Assembly: GCF_022436705.1 (NCBI RefSeq)
Contig: NZ_JAKUHT010000017.1
Location: 1-41,476, forward strand
Source: Nocardioides sp. CFH 31398
GTDB lineage: Bacteria > Actinomycetota > Actinomycetes > Propionibacteriales > Nocardioidaceae
DNA length: 41,476 bases
Direction: 5' to 3'
Of the stretch, positions 16,538 through 24,150 are shown piece after piece (the stretch's first letter is position 1; every line of letters starts with the position of its first letter). Both the position numbers and the translations under genes were made by a program. Below the pieces are notes generated by a model. That model was not told the origin of the DNA. It saw only the letters and a list, made by a program, of their open reading frames with translations, and searched no databases.

Positions 16538-17385
16538 GCGCCCCCGCAGGATCCCGCGACGGCGTCCGGTCCGAGGCGACGTTCCTCGCCGCCGGCACCG
16601 AGACGCTCCGCAACGGCTACGTGCTCACGGGTCGCAACATGCGCCACGTCGCACGCATCCCCGGCCGGATCACCACCGGCCTCGTGCAGCCGATCATGTT
16701 CGTGGTCCTCTTCGCGTTCGTGTTCGGCGGCAGCCTCGGCGGCGAGGAGTACCGCCGGTTCCTGATGGCGGGCATCTTCGCCCAGAGCATGGTCTTCAAC
16801 GCCTCCTTCACGACCGTGGGCCTCGCCAACGACCTGCAGAAGGGCATCGTCGAGCGGTTCCGCTCACTGCCGATGTCGCCGCTCTCGGTCATCCTGGGCC
16901 GCACGACCTCGGACATGGTCGTCGGCGTCGCCACCCTCGTGGTGACGGCGCTCTGCGGCCTGCTCGTCGGGTGGCGGGTCGAGGGGTCCGCCGCCGACGC
17001 ACTGCTGGCCTTCGGGGTGCTGGTGCTGTTCGGGTTCGCGATGTCCTGGGTCGGCGCGACGGTCGGCGTCTTCGCCCGCACCGTCGAGGTCGCCCAGAGC
17101 GCCGGCCTGATCTGGCTGTTCCCGCTGTCGCTGATCTCGACGGCGTTCGTGTCGGCCGAGAACATGCCCACGCCGCTGCGCGAGTTCGCCGCCTGGAACC
17201 CGGTCTCCGCGGTCGCGACGTCGGTGCGCGACCTGCTGGGAAACCCCACCCCCGCGAGCCTGCCCCAGCCGGACACGTGGTCACTGCAGCACCCGACCCT
17301 CTACGCCGTGCTGTCGTCGCTGGTCGTGCTCGCGGTGTTCATGCCGCTGGTGCTGGCTCGCTACCGGAGGCTGACGCGGGGGTGA
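16534..17385 (+). CDS. ABC-2 type exporter permease (DrrB-like)
   Basis: 283 residues with about six hydrophobic segments (for example IMFVVLFAFVFGG, LVVTALCGLLVGW, LIWLFPLSLISTAF, SSLVVLAVFMPLVL). It contains the conserved ABC-2 motif GIVERFRSLPMSPLSVILGR in the first cytoplasmic loop and ENMPTPLREFAAWNPVSAV near the end, both standard for DrrB-like permeases. It forms the membrane half of the exporter with the preceding ATPase. ATGA overlap upstream; its TGA overlaps the GTG start of the phosphopantetheinyl transferase. Confidence 0.93.
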   Translation: MSAPAGSRDGVRSEATFLAAGTETLRNGYVLTGRNMRHVARIPGRITTGLVQPIMFVVLFAFVFGGSLGGEEYRRFLMAGIFAQSMVFNASFTTVGLANDLQKGIVERFRSLPMSPLSVILGRTTSDMVVGVATLVVTALCGLLVGWRVEGSAADALLAFGVLVLFGFAMSWVGATVGVFARTVEVAQSAGLIWLFPLSLISTAFVSAENMPTPLREFAAWNPVSAVATSVRDLLGNPTPASLPQPDTWSLQHPTLYAVLSSLVVLAVFMPLVLARYRRLTRG

Positions 17386-17852
17386 GCACGACCCACCCCG
17401 CCCGCGGCGTCAGTGTCCGGCTGGCGCCGGCGGGCACGTCGCCGTACGCGCTGCTCCGCGGGCTGGGCGCCGGACAGGTGACACGACGTCCCGGCCGCCG
17501 TCCGCGCGCGGAGCACGGGCACGTGAGCGTCGCCCGCACGGACGGCCTCGTCGCGGCCGCGCTGGCCGACCGCCCGGTGGGGGTCGACGTGGAGCGGGTG
17601 CGGCCGCTGCCCGACCTGGAGCAGCTGGTCGCGGACCACCTCGGAGCGGACGACGCCGCGGAGGTGCGCGCCGCCGTGGACCCGACGTCCGCGTTCTACG
17701 CGGTGTGGACCCGCCTGGAGGCCGTGCTCAAGGGCGAGGGCGTCGGGATCGTGGACGGCCTCGATCCCTCGGCGGAGGTCCGCGCCCGGTGGCACACCGC
17801 TGCCCTCCACGCCGGCCCTGAGCATCGCGCCGCGGTCGCCTGGCCCCGCTGA
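17382..17852 (+). CDS. Short 4'-phosphopantetheinyl transferase
   Basis: 156 residues from the GTG at 17382, which overlaps the permease stop (GTGA). The Mg-binding motif VGVDVERVRPLP (about 66-77) and the C-terminal FYAVWTRLEAVLKGEGVG (about 106-123) identify a Sfp-type enzyme that would convert apo carrier domains of the NRPS to the holo form. It is shorter than Sfp (224 residues). Two usual features are weak: the N-terminal N-x-S-H segment reads HVSVAR, and the first Lys of W-x-x-K-E is Leu, although W, E and the second K remain. It may be active, impaired, or helped by another chromosomal enzyme. Confidence 0.85.
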   Translation: MSTTHPARGVSVRLAPAGTSPYALLRGLGAGQVTRRPGRRPRAEHGHVSVARTDGLVAAALADRPVGVDVERVRPLPDLEQLVADHLGADDAAEVRAAVDPTSAFYAVWTRLEAVLKGEGVGIVDGLDPSAEVRARWHTAALHAGPEHRAAVAWPR

Positions 17853-18087
17853 TCGAAATCGGGTCCACCCCGGTCGAGCGCACCCATTGCCATGCCGCTG
17901 ATTCACGTTGGCTGAGATGGGCGCTCCGAACAGGACCCCAGTGACGCGCCAAGCCGGCTGAGGTGCTGGTCCCGTTCGAGGCGTGACCGGCTCTGGCTCG
18001 ACCTTGCAGGCAAACAGAGATTGGCGCCCTACGGTGGCCAGGCCGGTCCTGTCTGGGGCGGGACTCAGACCAACCGGGAGGAGTTCC
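17853..18087. other. Intergenic region, nothing recognised
   Basis: 235 bp of lower GC than the NRPS operon. No strong hairpin, RNA or frame seen. It marks the compositional change between the operon and the right end of the tRNA-bounded segment. Confidence 0.4.
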
Positions 18088-18555
18088 GTGGTCACGTACG
18101 TCGTGCAGCTGGACTGGCCAGCCGAACGCACCCCGCACCTTGACGCTCAGTTGCTGTTGAAGCATCTGGCTGACTTCGAGCCGGTGGTGGCCGCCGGGAA
18201 CATCAGGGCCGATAGGGACGGCACACCATGGACGGTCGAGGTTTGCGTCGAGGGCCGGACGCCCCGGCAGGCCGCCCAGAACGCGCTCGCGACGGTGGAG
18301 CCAGTCGTTGGCATGCGGGTGACCGGGTTCCGGGTCCGAGACTCGTCTCGGTGCGAACAGTTGGCCGATCTACGGGACGCGGTGCCGGACCTGATCGGTG
18401 AAGCTGAGCTGTGCCACCTGCTGTCGATCAGTGGCGACCATGGCGCCCGCCTGGTGCGCGAACCTGGTTTCCCTCCGATGGTGGTGCACACCGCCCACGG
18501 CGAGTTGTGGGACCTCGGCGAGGTCCAGGACTGGCTCGACGCGACGCCGAACTAG
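18088..18555 (+). CDS. Unknown protein with C-terminal AlpA/excisionase-like DNA-binding domain
   Basis: 155 residues, GTG start with GGGAGGAG 5 bp upstream. Residues 1-95 form a compact alpha/beta domain I do not recognise (VTYVVQLDWP, WTVEVCVEGRTPRQAAQNALATVEPVV). Residues about 100-155 fit the small winged HTH seen in AlpA/Xis-like proteins: LIGEAELCHLLSISGDHGARLV, then a PGFPPMVVH turn, then LWDLGEVQDWL, matching the family's usual A-E-I/LLGVS, FPxP and W-x-x-x-D-V-x-x-W pattern. The gene lies near the right end of the 17-kb segment, where excision or mobility control genes often sit, but it could equally be a stand-alone regulator. Confidence 0.6.
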   Translation: MVTYVVQLDWPAERTPHLDAQLLLKHLADFEPVVAAGNIRADRDGTPWTVEVCVEGRTPRQAAQNALATVEPVVGMRVTGFRVRDSSRCEQLADLRDAVPDLIGEAELCHLLSISGDHGARLVREPGFPPMVVHTAHGELWDLGEVQDWLDATPN

Positions 18556-18638
18556 GCCCCGCCCTCGATGGGGGTTGGGTCTACCGAATTGAACGGTTCC
18601 TCCGTGCCGCACTGCGCTTGTCGCGGTTTGCCTCGTGG

Positions 18639-19115
18639 TCACTCCGGTGCGTCTGGTCGGTCGCTCCGGCGCGCGCTGAGGGTGGCCGCCCTGAGCGCGT
18701 CGATCTCGCCGTTGAACAACGAGATGAGTCGAACAAGATCTTCCTGGTCTTGGTCGGGCCATCCATCAAGGATGTGCAGCAGTCCCTGGCGCTGGCGCTG
18801 GATCAGCGTCTCGTAGAGGTCTCGGCCGGCGCTCGTCAGGCTGAGCATGACCACGCGGCGGTCGTGGTGGCCCCCTTCCCGGGCCAGCAAGCCGGCCCGA
18901 ATCGCGTGCTGGACCTGACGTGTGGTCGTCGAGGGGTCGACGTTGAGGGCCGCAGCGATGTCGCCCATGCGTGCCGGCTCGTGCTCGCCGAGGAAGTAGA
19001 GCAGTGAGGCTGTCGTGCGTCGAACCACGGTGCCGTCTGCGAGAGTCACGGGCTCTCGAAGATTGCGCGCCATCGCTGACAACTCTCGTTCCAGATCTTT
19101 GACGAGCTGGGACAC
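18639..19115 (-). CDS. MarR-family transcriptional regulator
   Basis: 158 residues. The winged helix-turn-helix is clear: LLYFLGEHEPARMGDIAAALNVDPSTTTRQVQHAIRAGLLARE followed by the wing HHDRRVVMLSLTSAGRDLYE with the conserved D-x-R. Flanking helices form the dimer interface. The GTG start at 19115 has GCGAGG upstream. It is convergent with the preceding gene and faces no obvious partner. As the only recognisable classical regulator in the tRNA-bounded segment, it is a candidate to control the NRPS operon or its own upstream region; the sequence does not prove either. Confidence 0.88.
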   Translation of the reverse strand: MSQLVKDLERELSAMARNLREPVTLADGTVVRRTTASLLYFLGEHEPARMGDIAAALNVDPSTTTRQVQHAIRAGLLAREGGHHDRRVVMLSLTSAGRDLYETLIQRQRQGLLHILDGWPDQDQEDLVRLISLFNGEIDALRAATLSARRSDRPDAPE

Positions 19116-19828
19116 GAAGCAAACCTCGCAGCCGCTGCAGAGTTGGCAGTCCCGCCAACAGCGATAGTGGCCAGACCAGTGCTAGACGCTTGACCTTAGT
19201 CTTCGAGCCCGCGCGTGCGCGATGTCGGCACCAGGTCCCCAGTCGATCATTGGGGCTGGCACGTGCCGACCATCTCAATATTTGCTCCCAGCACTCGCTG
19301 AGTGAAGCTCCTTCTGCTGCGAGGTGGGGCATGCCCGGCACGGACAGTTTGAGTCTGTCGGTGAACTCCCCCGAACGCAGGCAGACGTCCGACGCGCGCT
19401 CGACGTCGAGCTGCGCCGACCGCTCGGCGTACCCCGGGCCCGGCTGGCCCAGGACGCGGTCGCTGACCAGGGCCGGCTCGACGTCATCGATCAGGCACAG
19501 GCACTTGGCCCCGCCCAGTGCACGGTCGGGCCGCCGGCATCGCCGAGGTGGCACGCACGGGTGCGGTCGAGCGTCTTCATGCGCGCCGGGCCCTCAGGCA
19601 CTGGGCCGTTCGTGGCTGCTCGCCGTCTCGATGAAGGCGTGAGCGCGAGCGACACGCGCGCTGATGAGCGGCAACTACGCCTCTTCGCGTACGAGGGCGA
19701 CGCAGTTCCCGTTCTCCACGACCGCGGCCTCGTCTTGGGGACCCCGACGCAGCGAACGCGGGAGGCCGCGGCCGAACAGTTCTCGGTCAGTACCTGGCCA
19801 GTGCTCACCGAGTCGCTGCAACTGGATC
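19116..19828. other. Gene-poor, lower-GC stretch
   Basis: About 710 bp without a gene I can support. Open frames exist on both strands, but one runs into the tRNA and others have atypical composition. One minus-strand stretch (about 19270-19510) reads as plausible protein (LIDDVEPALVSDRVLGQPG, ERASDVCLRSGEF) but lacks a start and a family, and may be a gene remnant. Confidence 0.4.
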
Positions 19829-19862
19829 GGCCCCTGACCTGCATGAGTGCAAGTCAGGGGCC
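19829..19862 (-). terminator. tRNA-Thr terminator hairpin
   Basis: GGCCCCTGAC at 19829-19838 pairs with GTCAGGGGCC at 19853-19862, and the inner bases extend the stem to about 15 bp with one G-T pair and a 4-nt loop. It lies just beyond the CCA end of tRNA-Thr on the same strand. Confidence 0.75.
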
Positions 19863-19899
19863 CCGGTGGAGCCGCCTGTCGGAATCGAACCGACGACCT
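19863..19899 (-). repeat. Right copy of 37-bp direct repeat (candidate attR within tRNA-Thr)
   Basis: Identical to 2763-2799. It spans the 3' part of the intact tRNA-Thr gene plus four bases beyond CCA. The tRNA's 3' end points left, toward the 17.1-kb segment, as expected for tRNA-targeted integration. Confidence 0.8.
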
Positions 19900-19942
19900 A
19901 TTCATTACGAGTGAATCGCTCTGCCGACTGAGCTAAGGCGGC
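19867..19942 (-). tRNA. tRNA-Thr (anticodon CGT)
   Basis: 76 nt including an encoded CCA. Read on the minus strand: acceptor GCCGCCT pairing with AGGCGGC, D-arm GCTC-AGTCGGCA-GAGC, anticodon arm ATTCA-CTCGTAA-TGAAT with CGT in the loop, T-arm GTCGG-TTCGATT-CCGAC, discriminator T. All four stems pair fully. It reads ACG codons. Confidence 0.97.
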
Positions 19943-20015
19943 GCGTCGCGGACGACGGGCGTCACGACAACGCGGGGAACTATACGGACACCCCCGGGCC
20001 GGGGTGAAACCGAGG

Positions 20016-20210
20016 TCAGGCCGCGGCGAGAGCGCGCTGCGGCGCGCGGGTGGAGCCGGCGGTGAGGTCGTCGAGGACGCCGGTCTGCTCGGCGCCGCAC
20101 CAGCAGGTGAAGGACACCTCGAGGCCGTCGGCGACGGGGGCCACGTCGCTGATCTGGCGGACGAACATGAGCTGACGGCGCTCGCACGCGGTGCAGTGGT
20201 GGGTGAACAC
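20016..20210 (-). CDS. Small zinc-ribbon-like protein
   Basis: A 64-residue protein from GTG 20210, with GGGGAGG 5 bp upstream (complement of the run at 20216-20222). Two cysteine pairs, CTAC near residue 6 and CWC near residue 36, suggest a zinc-binding knuckle pair around a short beta-hairpin; the C-terminus is Ala/Arg-rich. No known function. It is divergent from the LysR gene with 133 bp between, and is only visible as a gene because of its ribosome-binding site and Cys pattern. Confidence 0.6.
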   Translation of the reverse strand: MFTHHCTACERRQLMFVRQISDVAPVADGLEVSFTCWCGAEQTGVLDDLTAGSTRAPQRALAAA

Positions 20211-20343
20211 GGTGACCTCCCCTGGGTCGGAGCTGAATCGGATCTCGGTGCGGGACCTGGTCCCGCACCACCTAATCTGCCCGAGTCGCAGGCATAGGGG
20301 TAGCCTGACTTTCCTTCGGCTGCCCAAGGTCTGACCTAGGAGT

Positions 20344-21267
20344 GTGACCGTGCTCTCGCTGCACCAGCTGCGCTGCTTCCTCGCCACCTTCGAGCATGGG
20401 TCGCTGACCGGCGCCGCCGACGCCCTCGGGTACGCCCAGCCGTCGGTGTCGGAGCAGATCCGGGCCCTCGAGAAGGCGGTCGGCGCCCAGCTCTTCCGAC
20501 GCGTCGGACGGGGTGTCGTCCCCACGACCGTCGCCGACGAGCTGCGTCCGCACGCCGAGCGGACGCTCGGCGCCGCCGACGAGGCGCTGCGCGCCGTCCG
20601 CGCCGCGGCGCGGCTCGAGACCGGGACGATCCGGTTCGGCATGTTCGGCACCGCACGGCTGTACGCCGGCGCCGACCTCGTGGCCGACGTCCTCGAGCGG
20701 CACCCCGGCGTCCGTGTCGAGCTGGTGGGACAGAACTCGACCGAGGTGTTCGACGAGCTCCGCCGCGGCCGGCTCGAGGCCGCGATGATCGCGGTGCCGT
20801 CGGTGAGCAGCGACGCGATGACGGTGACCCCGGTGGCTCGTGACGAGCTGGTCTACGTCAGCGCCGACCCCGAGCACGTCTCGTCACCGGTGACGGCCCA
20901 CCGGCTCGCGCAGGCGTCGCTGGTGATGGCCGAGGCGACCTGGGCCGCGGAGGACTCCACGCGGATCGTGCTGCGCCGGATGCTCCAGGAGACCGGGCGC
21001 AACCCGCGCTCGCGCATCGAGGTCGAGGACGTCGAGACCGCCGTCGAGCTCGTGGGTCGCGGCCTCGCCGACTCCGTGATACCGCGCGGCGTCGTCGACC
21101 AGCTGCTCCCCCGCCTCGCGCCCGGCGCCGGGTGGACGTCGCTGCGCCCGCGGCAGTACGACACCCTCGCCATCGTCCACCGCGCCAACGCCACCCTCTC
21201 CCCCGCCGCTCGGCTCATGATCGAGCTCGCGACGCAGCGCATCGTGGCGCTGACGGAGCGGTACTGA
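20344..21267 (+). CDS. LysR-family transcriptional regulator
   Basis: 307 residues, standard length. N-terminal HTH: LHQLRCFLATFEHGSLTGAADALGYAQPSVSEQIRALEKAVGAQLFRR (about 5-55). The C-terminal two-lobed effector domain follows (IRFGMFGTARLYAGADLVADVLERHPGVRVEL). The start may be GTG 20344 or GTG 20350, both in frame. It is divergent from the small zinc-ribbon gene and convergent with lldD, so its target is not evident; LysR proteins commonly control the divergent neighbour. Confidence 0.93.
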   Translation: MTVLSLHQLRCFLATFEHGSLTGAADALGYAQPSVSEQIRALEKAVGAQLFRRVGRGVVPTTVADELRPHAERTLGAADEALRAVRAAARLETGTIRFGMFGTARLYAGADLVADVLERHPGVRVELVGQNSTEVFDELRRGRLEAAMIAVPSVSSDAMTVTPVARDELVYVSADPEHVSSPVTAHRLAQASLVMAEATWAAEDSTRIVLRRMLQETGRNPRSRIEVEDVETAVELVGRGLADSVIPRGVVDQLLPRLAPGAGWTSLRPRQYDTLAIVHRANATLSPAARLMIELATQRIVALTERY

Positions 21268-21300
21268 CGCTCAGCGGGGTCGGGCCCGTCACCGCCCGGC

Positions 21301-21402
21301 GAGGTGCGAGCGCAGCGAGCCTCGAAACCCGGTGCGGGCCGATCGTGGGCTCCCCGGGTCTCGAGGCTCCTCGCTGGCGCTCGTCACACCTCGACCACCG
21401 AT
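21301..21402. repeat. Imperfect inverted repeat between convergent lysR and lldD
   Basis: The arm 21301-21332 (GAGGTGCGAGCGC...) is an imperfect reverse complement of 21354-21392 (CCGGGTCTCGAGGCTCC...). It is followed by CTCGACCACCG. It could act as a two-way terminator. The GGTCTCGA and CTCGACCACCG ends recur at 27931-28008, so this looks like a dispersed intergenic element. Confidence 0.6.
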
Positions 21403-21407
21403 GACGG

Positions 21408-22661
21408 TCATCTGCGCACCCTCGGCTGCAGGCGCTCGAGCTGGGTGACGTGGGAGGGCTGCAGCTCGTCGAGGGTCGCCACGCCGAGCAAACGCATGGT
21501 GCGCTCGATCTGGCCCTTGAGGATCTCCACCGTGCGGCGGACGCCGTCCTCGCCGCCGGCCATGAGGCCGTAGAGGTAGGCGCGGCCGACCTCGGTGAAG
21601 TGGGCGCCGTGGGCGATCGCGGCGACGATGTCCTGGCCGGACATGATCCCGCCGTCCACCCACACCTCGACGTCGTTGCCGACCTCCTTCACCACCTCGG
21701 GGAGCAGGTGGAAGGGCACGGGAGCGCGGTCGAGCTGGCGGCCGCCGTGGTTGGACAGCAGGACGGCGTCCACGCCCACGTCGGCGATACGCCTGGCGTC
21801 CTCGACGCTCTGCACGCCCTTCACGACGACCTTGCCGGGCCACTGGTCCTTGATCCAGGCGAGGTCCTCGTACTGCACCGTCGGGTCGAACATCGTGTCC
21901 AGCAGCTCGGCCACGGTGCCCGACCACGAGTCGAGGGACGCGAAGGCGAGCGGCTCGGTGGTGAGGAAGTTGATCCACCAGGCGGGGCGCGGGATCGCGT
22001 TGGCGACCGTCCGCGGCGTCAGGGTGGGAGGGATCGTCATGCCGTTGCGGACGTCGCGCAGGCGCGCCCCGGCGACGGGGACGTCGACGGTGACGAGCAG
22101 CGTGTCGTACCCCGCCTTCGCGGCGCGGTCGACGAGCGCCATCGAGCGGTCACGGTCCTTCCACATGTAGAGCTGGAAGAAGTGGCGACCGCCGGGGGCG
22201 GCCTCGGCGACGTCCTCGATCGAGGTGGTGCCCATCGTCGAGAGCGCGAACGGGATCCCGGCCTCGCGTGCGACGCGCGCCCCGGCGCGCTCCCCCTCGG
22301 TCTGCATCATCCGCGTGAACCCGGTCGGCGCGATGCCGAAGGGCAGCGCCACCGTCTTGCCCAGCACCTCGCGAGTGGTGTCGACGTCGGAGACGTCCCG
22401 CAGGACGGCGGGGTGGAACTCGACGTCGGCGTACGCCTGGCGGGCGCGGGCGAGCGAGACCTCGCCCTCCGCGGCGCCGTCCGTGTAGTCGAAGGCGGCC
22501 TGCGGGGTCCGACGCTTCGCGATGCGGCGCAGGTCCTCGATCGTCAGCGCCTTCGCGAGACGACGCTCCTTCGCGGACCACACCGGCTGCTTGAACTTCA
22601 GCAGCGGCGCCAGGTCGTGGCGCTTCGGCAGCTGCCGCTTGATGGTCGGGCTCTGGCTCAT
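21408..22661 (-). CDS. lldD: FMN-dependent L-lactate dehydrogenase
   Basis: 417 residues of the FMN alpha-hydroxy-acid dehydrogenase family. Motifs: [41 protein letters not shown] in the TIM-barrel N-half, [28 protein letters not shown] with the catalytic Lys, and SNHGGRQLD with the proton-abstracting His305, then [12 protein letters not shown]. It oxidises L-lactate to pyruvate at the membrane or quinone level. ATG 22661 is chosen over an upstream open frame because AGGAG lies 6 bp before it. It follows rhaB by 52 bp in the same direction. In the rhamnose pathway used here lactaldehyde is oxidised to L-lactate, so LldD completes conversion to pyruvate. Confidence 0.92.
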   Translation of the reverse strand: MSQSPTIKRQLPKRHDLAPLLKFKQPVWSAKERRLAKALTIEDLRRIAKRRTPQAAFDYTDGAAEGEVSLARARQAYADVEFHPAVLRDVSDVDTTREVLGKTVALPFGIAPTGFTRMMQTEGERAGARVAREAGIPFALSTMGTTSIEDVAEAAPGGRHFFQLYMWKDRDRSMALVDRAAKAGYDTLLVTVDVPVAGARLRDVRNGMTIPPTLTPRTVANAIPRPAWWINFLTTEPLAFASLDSWSGTVAELLDTMFDPTVQYEDLAWIKDQWPGKVVVKGVQSVEDARRIADVGVDAVLLSNHGGRQLDRAPVPFHLLPEVVKEVGNDVEVWVDGGIMSGQDIVAAIAHGAHFTEVGRAYLYGLMAGGEDGVRRTVEILKGQIERTMRLLGVATLDELQPSHVTQLERLQPRVRR

Positions 22662-22713
22662 CGTGACTCCTGGCTTCTGGGGGTGTCGGGGACGGTACCC
22701 CGCGGTCGCGGGC

Positions 22714-24150
22714 TCACCCTGAGGGGTGATGGGTGCGCGGGGGGTGCGTGGTGGCCACGGCGGAGCGCAGGTCGGCCAGGCTCGCACCGTCACCGAAGGC
22801 ACCGTGCGCCCGGGCCTGCACGAGGACGTTGCCGAGCGCGGTCGCCTCCACCGGCCCGGCGTGCACCGGGACCCCGGCGCGGGCGGCGAGGAGGTCGCAG
22901 ACGAGGCCGTTGCGCGAGCCGCCCCCGGTGACGTGGACGGCGGGCACGGCACGCCCGGTGACCTCCGCGAGGTCGCGCAGCACCCGGGCGTACGCCGCCG
23001 CGAGACCCTCGCAGACCATGCGCACGGTCTCGGCGGGCTCGACGGGCACGGCCTCACCACGCCCCACGAGCCAGGCGGCCACCGCGGCGGCCATGTCGTC
23101 GGGGGCGGTGAACGACGGGTCGTCGACGTCCAGCGCCGGCAGGCCGGCGACCACCCGGTCGGGCAGCGCGGCGGCCTGCCCGAGCAGCCGGGGCAGGTCG
23201 GCGTCGCGACCCTGCGACCGCCACGCGTCGAGGAGCCGGGAGAGGATCCAGGTGCCCATCACGTTGCGCAGCACCCGGAAGGTGCCGTCGACGCCGCGCT
23301 CGTGGGTGAGGTTGGCGGCCCGGGCGGGGCCGGGCGGGACCGCCGCGGTCGTCTCGACGCCGACCAGGCCCCACGTGCCGAGCGACAGGTACGCCGCCCC
23401 GTCGGCTGACAGCGGCGTGCCCGCGACGGCGGAGGCGGTGTCGTGGGAGCCCACGGCGACGAGGTCGACGCCGTCGAGGAGACCGGTCGCGGCCCGCACG
23501 TGCGGCAGCAGCGGGCCGAGGCGCTCCCCCGGGTCGACGAGCGGCGGGAGCAGACCGGTCGGGACGCCGACCCGCTCGCACAGCTCCGCGTCCCACCCGC
23601 CGTCGTCCAGCCCGAGCAGGCCGGTGGTCGAGGCGTTGGTGCGCTCGGCGACGCGGACGCCGGTCAGCCAGTGACCGAGCAGGTCGGGCACCAGCAGGGC
23701 GGTGTCGGCCTCCTGGAGCAGCGGGCCCTCGGTGACGAGCTGGAAGACGGTGTTGAAGTCGAGGTGCTGCAGCCCGTTGCGGGCGTACAGCTCCTCGGGC
23801 GCGACGACGTCGTGCACCGCGCGGACGCCACGCGCCGTCCGGGCGTCGCGGTAGGTGTACGGCATCCCGAGCAGGCGGCCGTCGCGCAGCAGCCCGTAGT
23901 CGACGGCCCACGAGTCGATCCCCACCGAGACGGGGTCGTGGGCCGCCGCGCGCCGCAGCCCGACGAGCACCTCGCGGTACAGCCCGAGCAGGTCCCAGTG
24001 CAGCCCGTCGGGCAGGCGGACCGGGTCGTTGGCGAAGCGGTGCACGACCTCCAGGTCGACCCCGCCGGGCCCCGCGCGGCCGACGACGACCCGGCCGCTG
24101 GACGCACCGAGGTCGACGGCCGCGACGGTGACGCCGGCGGGGCCGGCCAT
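22714..24150 (-). CDS. rhaB: L-rhamnulokinase
   Basis: 478 residues, FGGY carbohydrate kinase family. Motifs: [15 protein letters not shown] phosphate-binding loop at the N-terminus, [13 protein letters not shown] with the catalytic Asp, [27 protein letters not shown] in the hinge, and [16 protein letters not shown] near the C-terminus. It phosphorylates L-rhamnulose at C1 with ATP. Its ATG overlaps the stop of the upstream aldolase/dehydrogenase gene (TGATG), so the two are coupled. Compare the decayed paralogue at 35144-36572. Confidence 0.94.
   Translation of the reverse strand: MAGPAGVTVAAVDLGASSGRVVVGRAGPGGVDLEVVHRFANDPVRLPDGLHWDLLGLYREVLVGLRRAAAHDPVSVGIDSWAVDYGLLRDGRLLGMPYTYRDARTARGVRAVHDVVAPEELYARNGLQHLDFNTVFQLVTEGPLLQEADTALLVPDLLGHWLTGVRVAERTNASTTGLLGLDDGGWDAELCERVGVPTGLLPPLVDPGERLGPLLPHVRAATGLLDGVDLVAVGSHDTASAVAGTPLSADGAAYLSLGTWGLVGVETTAAVPPGPARAANLTHERGVDGTFRVLRNVMGTWILSRLLDAWRSQGRDADLPRLLGQAAALPDRVVAGLPALDVDDPSFTAPDDMAAAVAAWLVGRGEAVPVEPAETVRMVCEGLAAAYARVLRDLAEVTGRAVPAVHVTGGGSRNGLVCDLLAARAGVPVHAGPVEATALGNVLVQARAHGAFGDGASLADLRSAVATTHPPRTHHPSG

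Noticed and set aside
19324..19914. Plus-strand frame of 196 codons
   Set aside because: It runs through the terminator and into the tRNA-Thr gene, and its composition is not protein-like.
22662..23060. N-terminal extension of lldD
   Set aside because: It lies antisense inside rhaB and is Arg/Pro-rich; the ATG at 22661 has a good ribosome-binding site and gives normal length.
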